In this document: positions 1 to 7,922 of the stretch, one piece after another | How positions within the stretch are numbered: the stretch's first letter is position 1 | Layout of the letters: each line of letters opens with the position of its first letter | From: CAYILR01 sp964364175 | GTDB lineage: Bacteria; Bdellovibrionota; UBA1018 | Direction: 5' to 3' | DNA: 64,000 bases | Assembly: GCA_964364175.1 (NCBI GenBank) | Contig: CAYILR010000002.1 | Coordinates: forward strand, 62,001 to 126,000 | Program-made: the position numbers and the translations under genes | The notes under the pieces: model-generated | Database searches by the model: none | Told to the model about the DNA's origin: nothing | Seen by the model: only the letters and a program-made list of their open reading frames with translations

Positions 1-494
1 TGTTAAGAAATCACGGTCTAAAAAATCGAGATGAGATTGAGGTTTTTGGATACAATAGCCGACTGGATTCCATTCAAGCCATTGTGGGCAATTGGATCAT
101 CAAGCAAACCGCTGCAATCACGGAAGCTCGAATTTCAAATGGCAGATACTACGATCGCGAACTCACGAAGATCGATGGTGTCAGAACTACTCCTCGCAGA
201 AAAAATGTTCGTCAAGTGTTCCACCTCTACATGTTCGAAGTCGACCCCAAGCACCGAGATCCACTCGTGAAACACCTTCACCAAAGCGGAATTGAAGCCA
301 AAGTCCACTACCCGATTCCCCTATTCTTACAACAAGGGCTCAGACACCTCGGTTACAAGCCCGGTGATTTCCCAGAAACCGAACGCCAAGCGAGACAAGT
401 GGTTTCACTGCCCGTGGATCAACATCTGACTCGTGAAGAGCAGGACTATTGTATTCAGATGGTCCAAAGCTATTTCAGAGGAAAAAGGGAATAA
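1..494 (+). CDS. DegT/DnrJ/EryC1/StrS-type sugar aminotransferase, C-terminal part (5' end outside window)
   Basis: The frame is open from base 3 with no start codon before it, so the gene begins upstream of the window. About 163 residues are visible. They begin LRNHGLKNRDEI, continue with the GYNSRLD block that follows the PLP-lysine region in this family, and end with the KVHYPIP block of the C-terminal small domain. The catalytic lysine would lie outside the window. The next gene carries the same blocks in the same order (LRNHGLKNRDEI, GYNSRLD, KIHYPIP), so the two are tandem paralogues. The gap between them is only 9 bases, which implies one operon. The family transfers an amino group from glutamate to a keto group of an NDP-sugar using PLP. 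Which sugar cannot be told from this piece. Confidence 0.9.
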   Translation, partial: LRNHGLKNRDEIEVFGYNSRLDSIQAIVGNWIIKQTAAITEARISNGRYYDRELTKIDGVRTTPRRKNVRQVFHLYMFEVDPKHRDPLVKHLHQSGIEAKVHYPIPLFLQQGLRHLGYKPGDFPETERQARQVVSLPVDQHLTREEQDYCIQMVQSYFRGKRE

Positions 495-503
495 AAAAAT
501 TCT

Positions 504-1607
504 ATGCCGCTAGAGGTTGCCTATACTGATTTTCCAGCACAATTTAATGACGATCAATTGGAAATTTTGGCAGCTGTACAAAAAGTCTTCGAAAAAGGGC
601 ACTTCATCCTAGGGGAAGAGGTCGAACGTTTTGAGGAAGAGTTTGCTCGGCTTTGTGGTGCTAAGCATGCAATTGCAGTTGCCAATGGAACAGACTCTCT
701 CATTCTTGCCTTGAAGGCCATCGATCTTCAAAAAGGAGATGAAGTCATCACCGCGTCAAACTCGTGGGTATCTTCAGCCTCCTCCGTTGCACTTCTGGGA
801 GGAACACCCGTTTTTGTTGATGTTCAATCCGACCAAAATATTGATCCAAAAAAAATCGAAGCCGTGATCTCGAAAAAAACAAAAGCAATTCTTCCCGTTC
901 ATCTGACAGGTCGATGTGCTGATATGGTTGCCATCAATCAAATTGCGAAAAAACACCAGATTCCAGTCATTGAAGATGCCGCTCAAGCCATTTGCGCCTC
1001 ACGTGATGATATCCTGGCTGGAAGTTCGGGGCTGATGGGGAGTTTCAGCCTCCATCCGCTCAAAAACCTCAACGCTGCAGGGGATGCAGGCGTATTGACC
1101 ACTCAGGATGATGAAATTGCAAAAAAGCTCCGGCTGCTTCGGAATCACGGTCTCAAAAATCGCGATGAAATCGTTCAATGGGGATACAATTCCCGTTTAG
1201 ACGAGCTTCAAGCGGCGATTCTGCGAACGCGAATTCCGAAACTAAAATCTCGAATTGAAAAGCGACGGCAAATCGCAAAAATGTACCGTGAACGGTTATC
1301 AAAAATCGTTACCTGCCCGACAGAACTCAAAGGCGAACATCACACCTACCATCTTTTTGTCATTCAATGCGACCAGCGAGACAAACTCCGTGATTATCTT
1401 CAAAAGCGACAAATCAGCACAAAGATCCACTATCCGATCCCAATCCACCTTCAAGAGGCTGCGAGCTATCTGGGTTACAAAAAAGGCTCACTACCGGAAA
1501 CTGAACAGCAGGCTGAGAGAATTCTTTCCCTGCCCATCCACTCACATCTATCGGACGCACAAGTGGATTGGGTTTCTCAGTCTATTTTGGATTTCTATTC
1601 TGAATAG
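504..1607 (+). CDS. DegT/DnrJ/EryC1/StrS-type PLP-dependent NDP-sugar aminotransferase
   Basis: This is a complete 367-residue member, normal length for the family. Visible landmarks are the NGTDS phosphate-binding loop (61-65), EDAAQA with the PLP-ring aspartate (about 157-162), FSLHPLKNLN with the presumed Schiff-base lysine K187, GYNSRLD (227-233) and KIHYPIP near the C terminus. The HPLKNLN form is typical of sugar aminotransferases. It should convert a keto-sugar nucleotide into an amino-sugar nucleotide in the cytoplasm. It follows a paralogue after 9 bases and precedes the nucleotidyltransferase-kinase gene by 21 bases. Two similar aminotransferases side by side suggest a diamino sugar or two related amino sugars, which is inference. 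Regiospecificity (C3 or C4) cannot be read from the sequence. Confidence 0.92.
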   Translation: MPLEVAYTDFPAQFNDDQLEILAAVQKVFEKGHFILGEEVERFEEEFARLCGAKHAIAVANGTDSLILALKAIDLQKGDEVITASNSWVSSASSVALLGGTPVFVDVQSDQNIDPKKIEAVISKKTKAILPVHLTGRCADMVAINQIAKKHQIPVIEDAAQAICASRDDILAGSSGLMGSFSLHPLKNLNAAGDAGVLTTQDDEIAKKLRLLRNHGLKNRDEIVQWGYNSRLDELQAAILRTRIPKLKSRIEKRRQIAKMYRERLSKIVTCPTELKGEHHTYHLFVIQCDQRDKLRDYLQKRQISTKIHYPIPIHLQEAASYLGYKKGSLPETEQQAERILSLPIHSHLSDAQVDWVSQSILDFYSE

Positions 1608-1628
1608 GGAAATGCTAGAAAACAGGAC

Positions 1629-3149
1629 ATGAACGTCAAAATTAAAACCTTAGAAGAGCTATCCCGTATTTCAGATAGTTTGAAAAAAATGGACAAGAGA
1701 GTCGTCCATTGTCACGGCGTGTTCGATCTTCTTCATCCAGGTCACATCAAACATCTTGAGACTGCAAAATCTCAGGGGGATGTTTTGTTGGTCACGATCA
1801 CTGCGGACGAGTTCGTCAATAAGGGGCCAGGTCGTCCCGCGTTCAATCATGGTTTGAGAGCTGAGTCTCTTTCAGCACTCAGCATGGTAGACTATGTGGC
1901 AATCAATTTCGCTTCCACAGCCGTTGATGCAATCAACGTTCTCAAGCCAACGGTTTATGTGAAAGGAAATGACTACGCCAATAAAGAGAGCGATGTTACC
2001 GGAAAAATTCATGACGAGGAAGACGCTGTCACGAAATGGGGCGGTAGGATTTTTTTTACTAACGACCCCGCTTTCAGCTCTTCAAATTTGATCAATGAGT
2101 ACATCAAAATTTTCCCTGATGAAACCGAAGTATGGTTGAGAAATTTCAGAAAAAAATATTCGTGTGAACAGATTTTTGACTACCTCGATCGTGCATCCAA
2201 GTTAAAAGTTTTGGTTTTAGGAGAAGCTATTATTGATGAGTATGTTTTTTGTGAGGCGCTAGGTAAATCCAGCAAAGATCCCATCCTGGCCAGTCAATTT
2301 AAATCGATTGAAGCTTATGCTGGGGGCTCGATTGCTGTTGCAAATCACCTCGCAGGATTTGTTCAACAGGTTGATTTTGCCACTTATTTGGGTGATCAAG
2401 ACAGAAAGCAGGATTTTGTTCAGAACTCACTGAAGCCAAATGTAAATTCGACTTATTTTACTCATCAGAATGCACCTACCATCCATAAACGCAGATTTTT
2501 GGAATATTACGCTGGATCAAAACTTTTTGAGCTTTACACGATGAGTAATGTTCCTTTGACGAAAGAAGAAGAGGCTCCCTTTGTAAGCTTTATCGAGAAA
2601 CGCCTGAAGGATTTCGATCTCGTAGTGGTCATGGACTATGGTCACGGAATGATGACCCAGAATGCAATCACTACGCTGTGCCGGGACGCAAAGTTTATGG
2701 CTGTCAACACTCAAGCCAATGCTGGCAATCGCGGCTTCAATACTATTTCGCGATATTCACGAGCAGACTATGTCTGTTTGGCAGATCATGAAGTTGCATT
2801 GGAAACTCGAATGCGCTATTCACCCTGGCAAGACTTGGCGCTCGAAGTCACACGAAGGATCGCATGTCCAAAATTTACAATTACTCATGGCAAGCGGGGC
2901 AGCAGTCACTACCAAGTCGATCAAGGATTCACTGAAGTTCCTGCGCTAGCGACCCGCATTGTGGATCGGGTTGGAGCGGGTGATGCGGTGATGGCTATTA
3001 CCTCATTAATGGCCAAGCTAGACGCTCCTTGGGAAATCACCGGGTTTTTGGGCAATTTAGCGGGGGCTCAGCTGGTTTCAGACCTAGGAAATCGAGTGAT
3101 TCTCGACAAAATATCGCTTTCAAAGCACATTACTTCTCTCTTAAAGTAG
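1629..3149 (+). CDS. Fused RfaE2-like cytidylyltransferase and PfkB-type sugar kinase (reverse HldE order)
   Basis: The N-terminal domain (about 1-170) has the nucleotidyltransferase signature VFDLLHPGH (HxGH at 36-39) and the VYVKGNDYA block found in RfaE2/HldE adenylyltransferases. From about residue 190 a ribokinase/PfkB-type domain starts with VLVLGEAIIDEY. It has an AYAGGSIAVANHL block matching the GGAANVA region of HldE, and near 446-456 the DRVGAGDAVMA motif whose GAGD holds the catalytic aspartate. HldE has the kinase first and the nucleotidyltransferase second, so the order here is reversed. The likely role is to phosphorylate and then nucleotide-activate a sugar phosphate or similar small polyol phosphate. 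The substrate is unknown, and no gmhA or gmhB is nearby to support heptose. It sits between sugar aminotransferases and a radical SAM gene in the same orientation. Confidence 0.85.
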   Translation: MNVKIKTLEELSRISDSLKKMDKRVVHCHGVFDLLHPGHIKHLETAKSQGDVLLVTITADEFVNKGPGRPAFNHGLRAESLSALSMVDYVAINFASTAVDAINVLKPTVYVKGNDYANKESDVTGKIHDEEDAVTKWGGRIFFTNDPAFSSSNLINEYIKIFPDETEVWLRNFRKKYSCEQIFDYLDRASKLKVLVLGEAIIDEYVFCEALGKSSKDPILASQFKSIEAYAGGSIAVANHLAGFVQQVDFATYLGDQDRKQDFVQNSLKPNVNSTYFTHQNAPTIHKRRFLEYYAGSKLFELYTMSNVPLTKEEEAPFVSFIEKRLKDFDLVVVMDYGHGMMTQNAITTLCRDAKFMAVNTQANAGNRGFNTISRYSRADYVCLADHEVALETRMRYSPWQDLALEVTRRIACPKFTITHGKRGSSHYQVDQGFTEVPALATRIVDRVGAGDAVMAITSLMAKLDAPWEITGFLGNLAGAQLVSDLGNRVILDKISLSKHITSLLK

Positions 3150-3262
3150 TTGGACAGGATGGTGTTTGTACGGCATATGGCTTATAGCGTTAAAATATAC
3201 TTAAACCTCTCCATTTTACTGCAATTTCCCAGAAAAACGAATACAATACATGGGAGTAAGAT
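3150..3262 (+). promoter_or_regulatory. Leader of the radical SAM gene with strong ribosome-binding site
   Basis: This 113-base AT-rich gap is the longest break in the first plus-strand gene series and may carry an internal promoter. A GGGAG sequence lies 7 bases before the ATG at 3263 and fixes that start. A TACAAT hexamer at about 3241 could be a -10 box, but only a poor -35 (CTGCAA) sits 17 bases upstream, so the promoter is only suggested. No terminator hairpin was seen after the preceding stop codon. Confidence 0.35.
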
Positions 3263-5359
3263 ATGAATTCAAAAAAGCTCATCTATTTAGTCGATTTGAC
3301 TCACACGGGGCCTGTGATTTCTTCGGATGTATTTCCCTATGGAGTTGCTATGGTGGGGGCCTATTTGAAGGCCCATCACTCGGACGAAGTTGAGATCGAG
3401 TTGTTCAAGTTTCCGGATGATTTTGCGCGTGCCTTGGAAAAACGCAAACCAGACATGATTGGGTTTTCCAACTATTCATGGAATTTTTATTTATCTTACG
3501 AATTTTCTGAACACATCAAAGAGAAATACCCAGAAACGGTCATCGTATTTGGTGGCCCGAATTACGGTTTAAATAGGGCTGAAAAAGAAAATTTTTGGAG
3601 GGATTTCCCTCAGATCGATTTCTATATCACTGGCGAAGGCGAAGTTTCTTTCACAAACCTCTATGAGAAATTGAAAGCGCATTCTTTTGATGTTCGCACG
3701 TTGAAGGCTTCTGGCACCCCTCTGGGGAGTTGTGATTATTTGCATGAAGGCAAAATCGTCACTAATGCGCTCACACTACGAGTGAAAACATTAAACGAAC
3801 TCCCTTCGCCTTATCTCTTGGGCCTCATGGATAAATTCTGGGACACGAGTTTGATTCCTTTGATTGCTACAACGCGGGGCTGTCCGTTTTCTTGCGCGAT
3901 GTGCTCCGAGGGTGCTGCTTATTACAGTAAAGTTGTTCACAACGAAAATTTTGGCGTTGAACTCGACTACATTGCAAACCACGTCAAAAACACCAAGATC
4001 TTGAATTTGAGTGATGCGAATTTTGGTATGTACAAACAGGATATTGATAAAGCAACGTTGATGGCGAAGTTCCAGGCAAGCCATGGCTATCCAAAAAGTC
4101 TGCTGACTGCTACTGGGAAAAATCAAAAAGAAAAAGTTATAGAAATTGCATCGTTGTTAAACGGTGCAATGGTTGTATTCGCTTCGTTGCAATCTACGGA
4201 TCCAGAGGTTCTGGAGAATATTAAGAGAAGCAATATCAAAATTGAATCCCTTAAAGGGGTAGCTGACGCGAGCAAAATTCAGGACTCAAACACCGTTACA
4301 GAGTTAATCTTGGGTCTCCCTGGTGACACCGTCGAGAAGCACAAAAAAAGTTTGAAAGATACCGTGGATGCCGGCCTTGGGGTGATTCGAATGTATCAAC
4401 TGATCATGCTCTTCCAATCCGAGCTGAATACTCCTGCCAATCGGGAGAAATATGAAACCAAAACACTTTATCGCATTATGCCACGCTCATTTGGCAAATA
4501 TAACGTATTTGGCAAAACATTTGTCAGCGTAGAATCCGAAGAGATCTGTGTTGCCACCAAGTCGATGCCACATTCAGATCACTTGGATTGCCGGGAAATC
4601 GACTTGGTTGTCGAAATTCTTCATAACGGTAGCCCATTTTTGGAATATTGGTATATTTGTGATTGGCTTGGACATTCGTGGTTTGATTTCTTGATGCAAG
4701 TATATGCTCAACGCAAATCGTTCAGCCCTCAATTAAAAAATCTGTTCGATGATTTCAGAAAAGATAACGAAACTGGCTATTGGAAATCATACATGGAACT
4801 CAAGACACAATTTGTCGCTGAGTTTGATAAATTTATTAATAATGCAGATGGCACAAACGAGATGTCCAAAGCAAAAGCGAAGGCATTCTTTCTCTGCGGT
4901 GATGAGTTGCATTCTTTGATGAAAGAACAAATGCAGCTGCTATTAATGGAGAAAAAAGTTTGGGATAAGACATTTGAACTGTTCTTGAATGAATTGGATC
5001 AATTTATCAGAATGCGCAAAACTGATGTCTTGAATTACGATGATGTTTATTCGCATGTTTTTAATTTTGATTTTGTTACCCTTCTGAGCATTAAAACTGG
5101 CACGGATCCGAGGAAACTGATGCTGCGCCAGCCTGCGAAATTTGAATTTTATATTGATGAAAAACAAAGAAATGTTTATGAGTCCTACATTAGAATTTAT
5201 GGTAAGGATTCAATAGATGCTTTGGGTCGTCTGCTCATGAGAACAAGAATGACAGATATGTTTAGGCGCGTTCGTCTGGCCGGTAATACCGATGAGAAAG
5301 AATCGCAATCCATTGATGGTTCCAAGGCAAATATGGAGACTTATTACAGTTATAGCTGA
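3263..5359 (+). CDS. B12-binding-type radical SAM protein with long C-terminal extension
   Basis: The protein has 698 residues. The N-terminal 165 or so resemble the cobalamin-binding Rossmann domain of class B radical SAM enzymes (PYGVAMVGAYL, FGGPN, TGEGE blocks), although the canonical DxHxxG cobalamin ligand motif is not obvious. The radical SAM core starts with TTRGCPFSCAMCSEG and has the [4Fe-4S] cysteines C207, C211 and C214 in the usual CxxxCxxC spacing. LGLPGDT is a typical core strand later in the barrel. Residues after about 430 form a long extension that I cannot assign. Such enzymes often methylate unactivated carbons or rearrange substrates. The neighbours (sugar aminotransferases, a sugar methyltransferase) make a glycan or NDP-sugar substrate likely, by inference. 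A decayed copy of its last 130 bases follows directly. Confidence 0.85.
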   Translation: MNSKKLIYLVDLTHTGPVISSDVFPYGVAMVGAYLKAHHSDEVEIELFKFPDDFARALEKRKPDMIGFSNYSWNFYLSYEFSEHIKEKYPETVIVFGGPNYGLNRAEKENFWRDFPQIDFYITGEGEVSFTNLYEKLKAHSFDVRTLKASGTPLGSCDYLHEGKIVTNALTLRVKTLNELPSPYLLGLMDKFWDTSLIPLIATTRGCPFSCAMCSEGAAYYSKVVHNENFGVELDYIANHVKNTKILNLSDANFGMYKQDIDKATLMAKFQASHGYPKSLLTATGKNQKEKVIEIASLLNGAMVVFASLQSTDPEVLENIKRSNIKIESLKGVADASKIQDSNTVTELILGLPGDTVEKHKKSLKDTVDAGLGVIRMYQLIMLFQSELNTPANREKYETKTLYRIMPRSFGKYNVFGKTFVSVESEEICVATKSMPHSDHLDCREIDLVVEILHNGSPFLEYWYICDWLGHSWFDFLMQVYAQRKSFSPQLKNLFDDFRKDNETGYWKSYMELKTQFVAEFDKFINNADGTNEMSKAKAKAFFLCGDELHSLMKEQMQLLLMEKKVWDKTFELFLNELDQFIRMRKTDVLNYDDVYSHVFNFDFVTLLSIKTGTDPRKLMLRQPAKFEFYIDEKQRNVYESYIRIYGKDSIDALGRLLMRTRMTDMFRRVRLAGNTDEKESQSIDGSKANMETYYSYS

Positions 5360-5500
5360 GCAAAATTGCCTGCTCGTAACAAAAAATGATTTATATTTCT
5401 ACGAGTTCATCTCATCTCACTGGTAATCTCGGGGAGAAAGAGGCAAAGACTATTGATAATTCGACAGCAAAGGGAGACATAATATAGTTGTAGCTGAACA
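5231..5500 (+). repeat. Degenerate tandem duplication of the radical SAM gene 3' end (two units of about 131 bases)
   Basis: Unit A (5231-5362) is the last 43 codons of the radical SAM gene plus its stop. Unit B (5370-5500) follows after 7 bases. Both begin CTGCTC. They share blocks such as GGTAAT, GAGAAAGA, ATTGAT, GCAAA and GGAGAC, and end TAGCTGAGCA in A and TAGCTGAACA in B. The length is the same to within about one base and a few small indels suffice to align them. The match is well beyond chance but clearly old. Confidence 0.75.
5370..5500 (+). pseudogene. Remnant of a second radical SAM gene (3' end only)
   Basis: The second repeat unit keeps a short open frame from ATG 5386 to TAG 5485 (33 codons). 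It reads LTGNLGEKEAKTIDNSTAKG where the intact gene has LAGNTDEKESQSIDGSKANM. The frame is therefore preserved and the protein similarity is plain. Either a neighbouring full-length paralogue was deleted down to its tail, or the gene end was duplicated and then drifted. It lies in the 146-base gap before the methyltransferase gene and has no convincing ribosome-binding site, so it is probably not a functional gene. Confidence 0.6.
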
Positions 5501-5505
5501 TTTCT

Positions 5506-7851
5506 ATGATGAACAACGAACGTCCGTCTCTGAAGAGAGATCTGTATAAATTATATCAAGAAATTTGCACTCACCGCAGTGCCTGTTATGTGAATAGGGC
5601 TTCTCTTTCGGATACCTGGATGCAAACGCTAAAGCACTGGGAGTCAAATTGCTCTTATGAAGCGATGATTCAGATGTTCTCTCCTGAAAGTAAAGTAAAC
5701 ACTTGGATCGATGATACAAACTATTTTGTTGATGCAACTGTTTTAAACCTTCGTGCACCTATTGCTCGCACTCTGTTTGAGCAAGGTGAATCCGAATTCG
5801 GAAATCCAAGACAGGACATCAAGTTTAAAGGAAGGACATTTGGGAGCAGTTTTGTCCATAACGTGTTCGACGCATCTAGAATCATCAAAATGATTGAGGC
5901 TAGAGGAATTAAAGAACCCGCTATCATGGAAATTGGTGGTGGGCTTGGGGGGCTAACAGCTCTACTACGCTCTTATTTCAAAGATAAACTTACACTGTAT
6001 CTAGTTGATATTCCTGAAACTTTGCTTTTACAAGAGTGGCATTTGCGCGCACGCTTTCCAGAAGCAAAGACCTCTTATAAACCCGGATCCAATAGTGTGG
6101 TTTTCGAGAAGGGCGGCTTAAATTTTATCAATGCCTATGTGGTCTCAAGTCAGATCTGTGAAATTGACGTCGCAATCAATATTGACTCTATGCAAGAGAT
6201 GGATGCCAGTATTGCAAATGGCTACGTCAAATATATTGAGCAGACTATTAGACCGAATGGTTTCTTTTACTTTCAAAATCAATTTGGACACACTTCGTCA
6301 CCATTGTCAGAACCGTCTGAATGCGACCTGGACAAATTTTGGACTATTGAAAGCGCAGAAATTGCATATCAAATAGAAACTTGCTCTGAGGCAGAGCAAG
6401 CAAGGCTGATTTTTGCGCGTACTTCAAGTCAAGAAAATCCAGCAACGCGTCGTCTGATACTTCGTGTGATTTGGAATGGCCTTTTGACAGGGCAAATTTC
6501 AAATTCGGATGTTTTGATTAGCGAGTTTGCTAATATAGCAAAATATCACACCCCCACATCGGCTTTATGTGAAATCAAAAATGCTCTAGAACGGCACGGT
6601 ATTGTTCTTGATAACAGCGTGCTAGATTCACTAAAAGAAGAAGTTCTTTTTCCAGTCACCTCTTTTCCTGCTATCTTCAATTCAAATCCAGTTTTGATAC
6701 GTGAGAAGAAGACTTTTACCCAAATCCATGCTGAAAACGCATGGTGTATACAATCCAAGATTCTAAAATTGATGGCTGCGGGGGAAGTAAATTCGTTAGG
6801 GCAAATCAAGGATAGTATTGAGGCACTCTGCAAAAATCATTTCTTGCTGCTCGAAAACACCTCTGATTCTGATTATTGGTCCGCATACTTTGCAGCGATC
6901 TTCTTGGTCTTACAACAGCATGAATTGGCAAGAAATATTTTGATGGAACGTGCAGAAAAATCATTGTCATCACTTTGGTTGACTCGAAGCGCTTATCTTT
7001 TGTCACGTTTTAAGCTCCTGAACGAAGCAAACATAATTTTAAAAACACTCGAAGAATCTCCCACGAATGATTATTACCTTTTACTCAAACAAGCGGAAAT
7101 TTTTTCTTCTGTCGGGGAAGTTACAAAATCACATCGTTTTTTAGAAATATTAGAACAGCATCGGGGAATTGAGTTTTGGCGTTCTTTTTCTTTGGCAATG
7201 ACCTCAGCTCGCACTGGGGCCTTTGCGTTGACGCGCGACTTGGCAAGAGATTTGATTGATCGTTTTCAGAATTCGCGTGCAGCACTTATTTTAAATATAG
7301 TGAGAAAAATAAAATCTGGCTCAACTAATATAGATCAACATAAAAAATTTATTTCTGAGCTTGTTGAACTTTGTGGATATAGCGTGGGCGACGTCAATTC
7401 ATCACTCGCCTATGGGGCATTGCTTATCGAAGAAGGGGCAAAAGAAGACGGCAAAAAAATTATGTTAACTGCTCTTAAAAAAGCACCTCCAGATTACTAC
7501 ACTCTTGCACGGATCGGACGACTGTTACAGGAAGTTGGACTTGATGAATTTGCTGATGAAGCTCTGAGTAAATCCATTGAATTGAGGCCTAACGCATTTT
7601 TACATTACGACTATGTTGGAAGTATTTATCTTAGCGCGAATCGACACAAAAAAGCTCAAACTAATTTTGAAAAAAGTCTGCTTGTAAAACCATATCTTCG
7701 ACACATTCAAGCGAAATATTTGTATTCTAGATTGCCGACCAAATTTAGGGATAGTGGAATTTTTGGAGTTGCCGAAGATATTCCGCTAGTCTTTCAGAGA
7801 AGGCAGGATTTCTATCACGATTTGGGATTGACTAATAAACCGAATTTTTAG
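5506..7851 (+). CDS. Putative sugar O-methyltransferase with C-terminal TPR-like repeats
   Basis: The protein has 781 residues. The SAM-binding loop is MEIGGGLGGL (141-150), followed by a DIPE acidic strand end (about 167-171). Both fit the putative sugar O-methyltransferase family modelled as TIGR04371. Residues after about 400 are helical. From about 480 onward there are TPR-like units, with repeated A-x-x-x-L/Y patterns such as DYYTLARIGRLLQEVGLDEF and FLHYDYVGSIYLSANRHKKA. The enzyme would add a methyl group to a glycan or NDP-sugar in the cytoplasm, and the repeats may dock it to other assembly proteins. There are two adjacent ATG codons at 5506 and 5509. It lies between the radical SAM gene and a TIGR04372-like glycosyltransferase, all on the same strand. 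Confidence 0.8.
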   Translation: MMNNERPSLKRDLYKLYQEICTHRSACYVNRASLSDTWMQTLKHWESNCSYEAMIQMFSPESKVNTWIDDTNYFVDATVLNLRAPIARTLFEQGESEFGNPRQDIKFKGRTFGSSFVHNVFDASRIIKMIEARGIKEPAIMEIGGGLGGLTALLRSYFKDKLTLYLVDIPETLLLQEWHLRARFPEAKTSYKPGSNSVVFEKGGLNFINAYVVSSQICEIDVAINIDSMQEMDASIANGYVKYIEQTIRPNGFFYFQNQFGHTSSPLSEPSECDLDKFWTIESAEIAYQIETCSEAEQARLIFARTSSQENPATRRLILRVIWNGLLTGQISNSDVLISEFANIAKYHTPTSALCEIKNALERHGIVLDNSVLDSLKEEVLFPVTSFPAIFNSNPVLIREKKTFTQIHAENAWCIQSKILKLMAAGEVNSLGQIKDSIEALCKNHFLLLENTSDSDYWSAYFAAIFLVLQQHELARNILMERAEKSLSSLWLTRSAYLLSRFKLLNEANIILKTLEESPTNDYYLLLKQAEIFSSVGEVTKSHRFLEILEQHRGIEFWRSFSLAMTSARTGAFALTRDLARDLIDRFQNSRAALILNIVRKIKSGSTNIDQHKKFISELVELCGYSVGDVNSSLAYGALLIEEGAKEDGKKIMLTALKKAPPDYYTLARIGRLLQEVGLDEFADEALSKSIELRPNAFLHYDYVGSIYLSANRHKKAQTNFEKSLLVKPYLRHIQAKYLYSRLPTKFRDSGIFGVAEDIPLVFQRRQDFYHDLGLTNKPNF

Positions 7852-7885
7852 TCTCATTCACAAAAAGCAAGTTAAGCAGTAAAAA

Positions 7886-7914
7886 TTGACATTTTTTTTT
7901 GACTTCAGTATGGT
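7886..7914 (+). promoter_or_regulatory. Candidate sigma-70 promoter upstream of the TIGR04372-like glycosyltransferase
   Basis: A perfect -35 box TTGACA (7886-7891) is followed after 17 bases by TATGGT (7909-7914), which matches TATAAT at four of six positions. Transcription would begin near 7921, almost at the ATG at 7923, so the message may have little or no leader. This is visual matching only. The spacer is T-rich, which raises the chance of coincidence. Confidence 0.4.
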
Positions 7915-7922
7915 CGGTTGAA

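Noticed and set aside
2040..2047. GGCGGTAG, resembling the ops element of polysaccharide operons
   Set aside because: It is inside the cytidylyltransferase coding region, lacks the following JUMPstart sequence and is too short to be meaningful.
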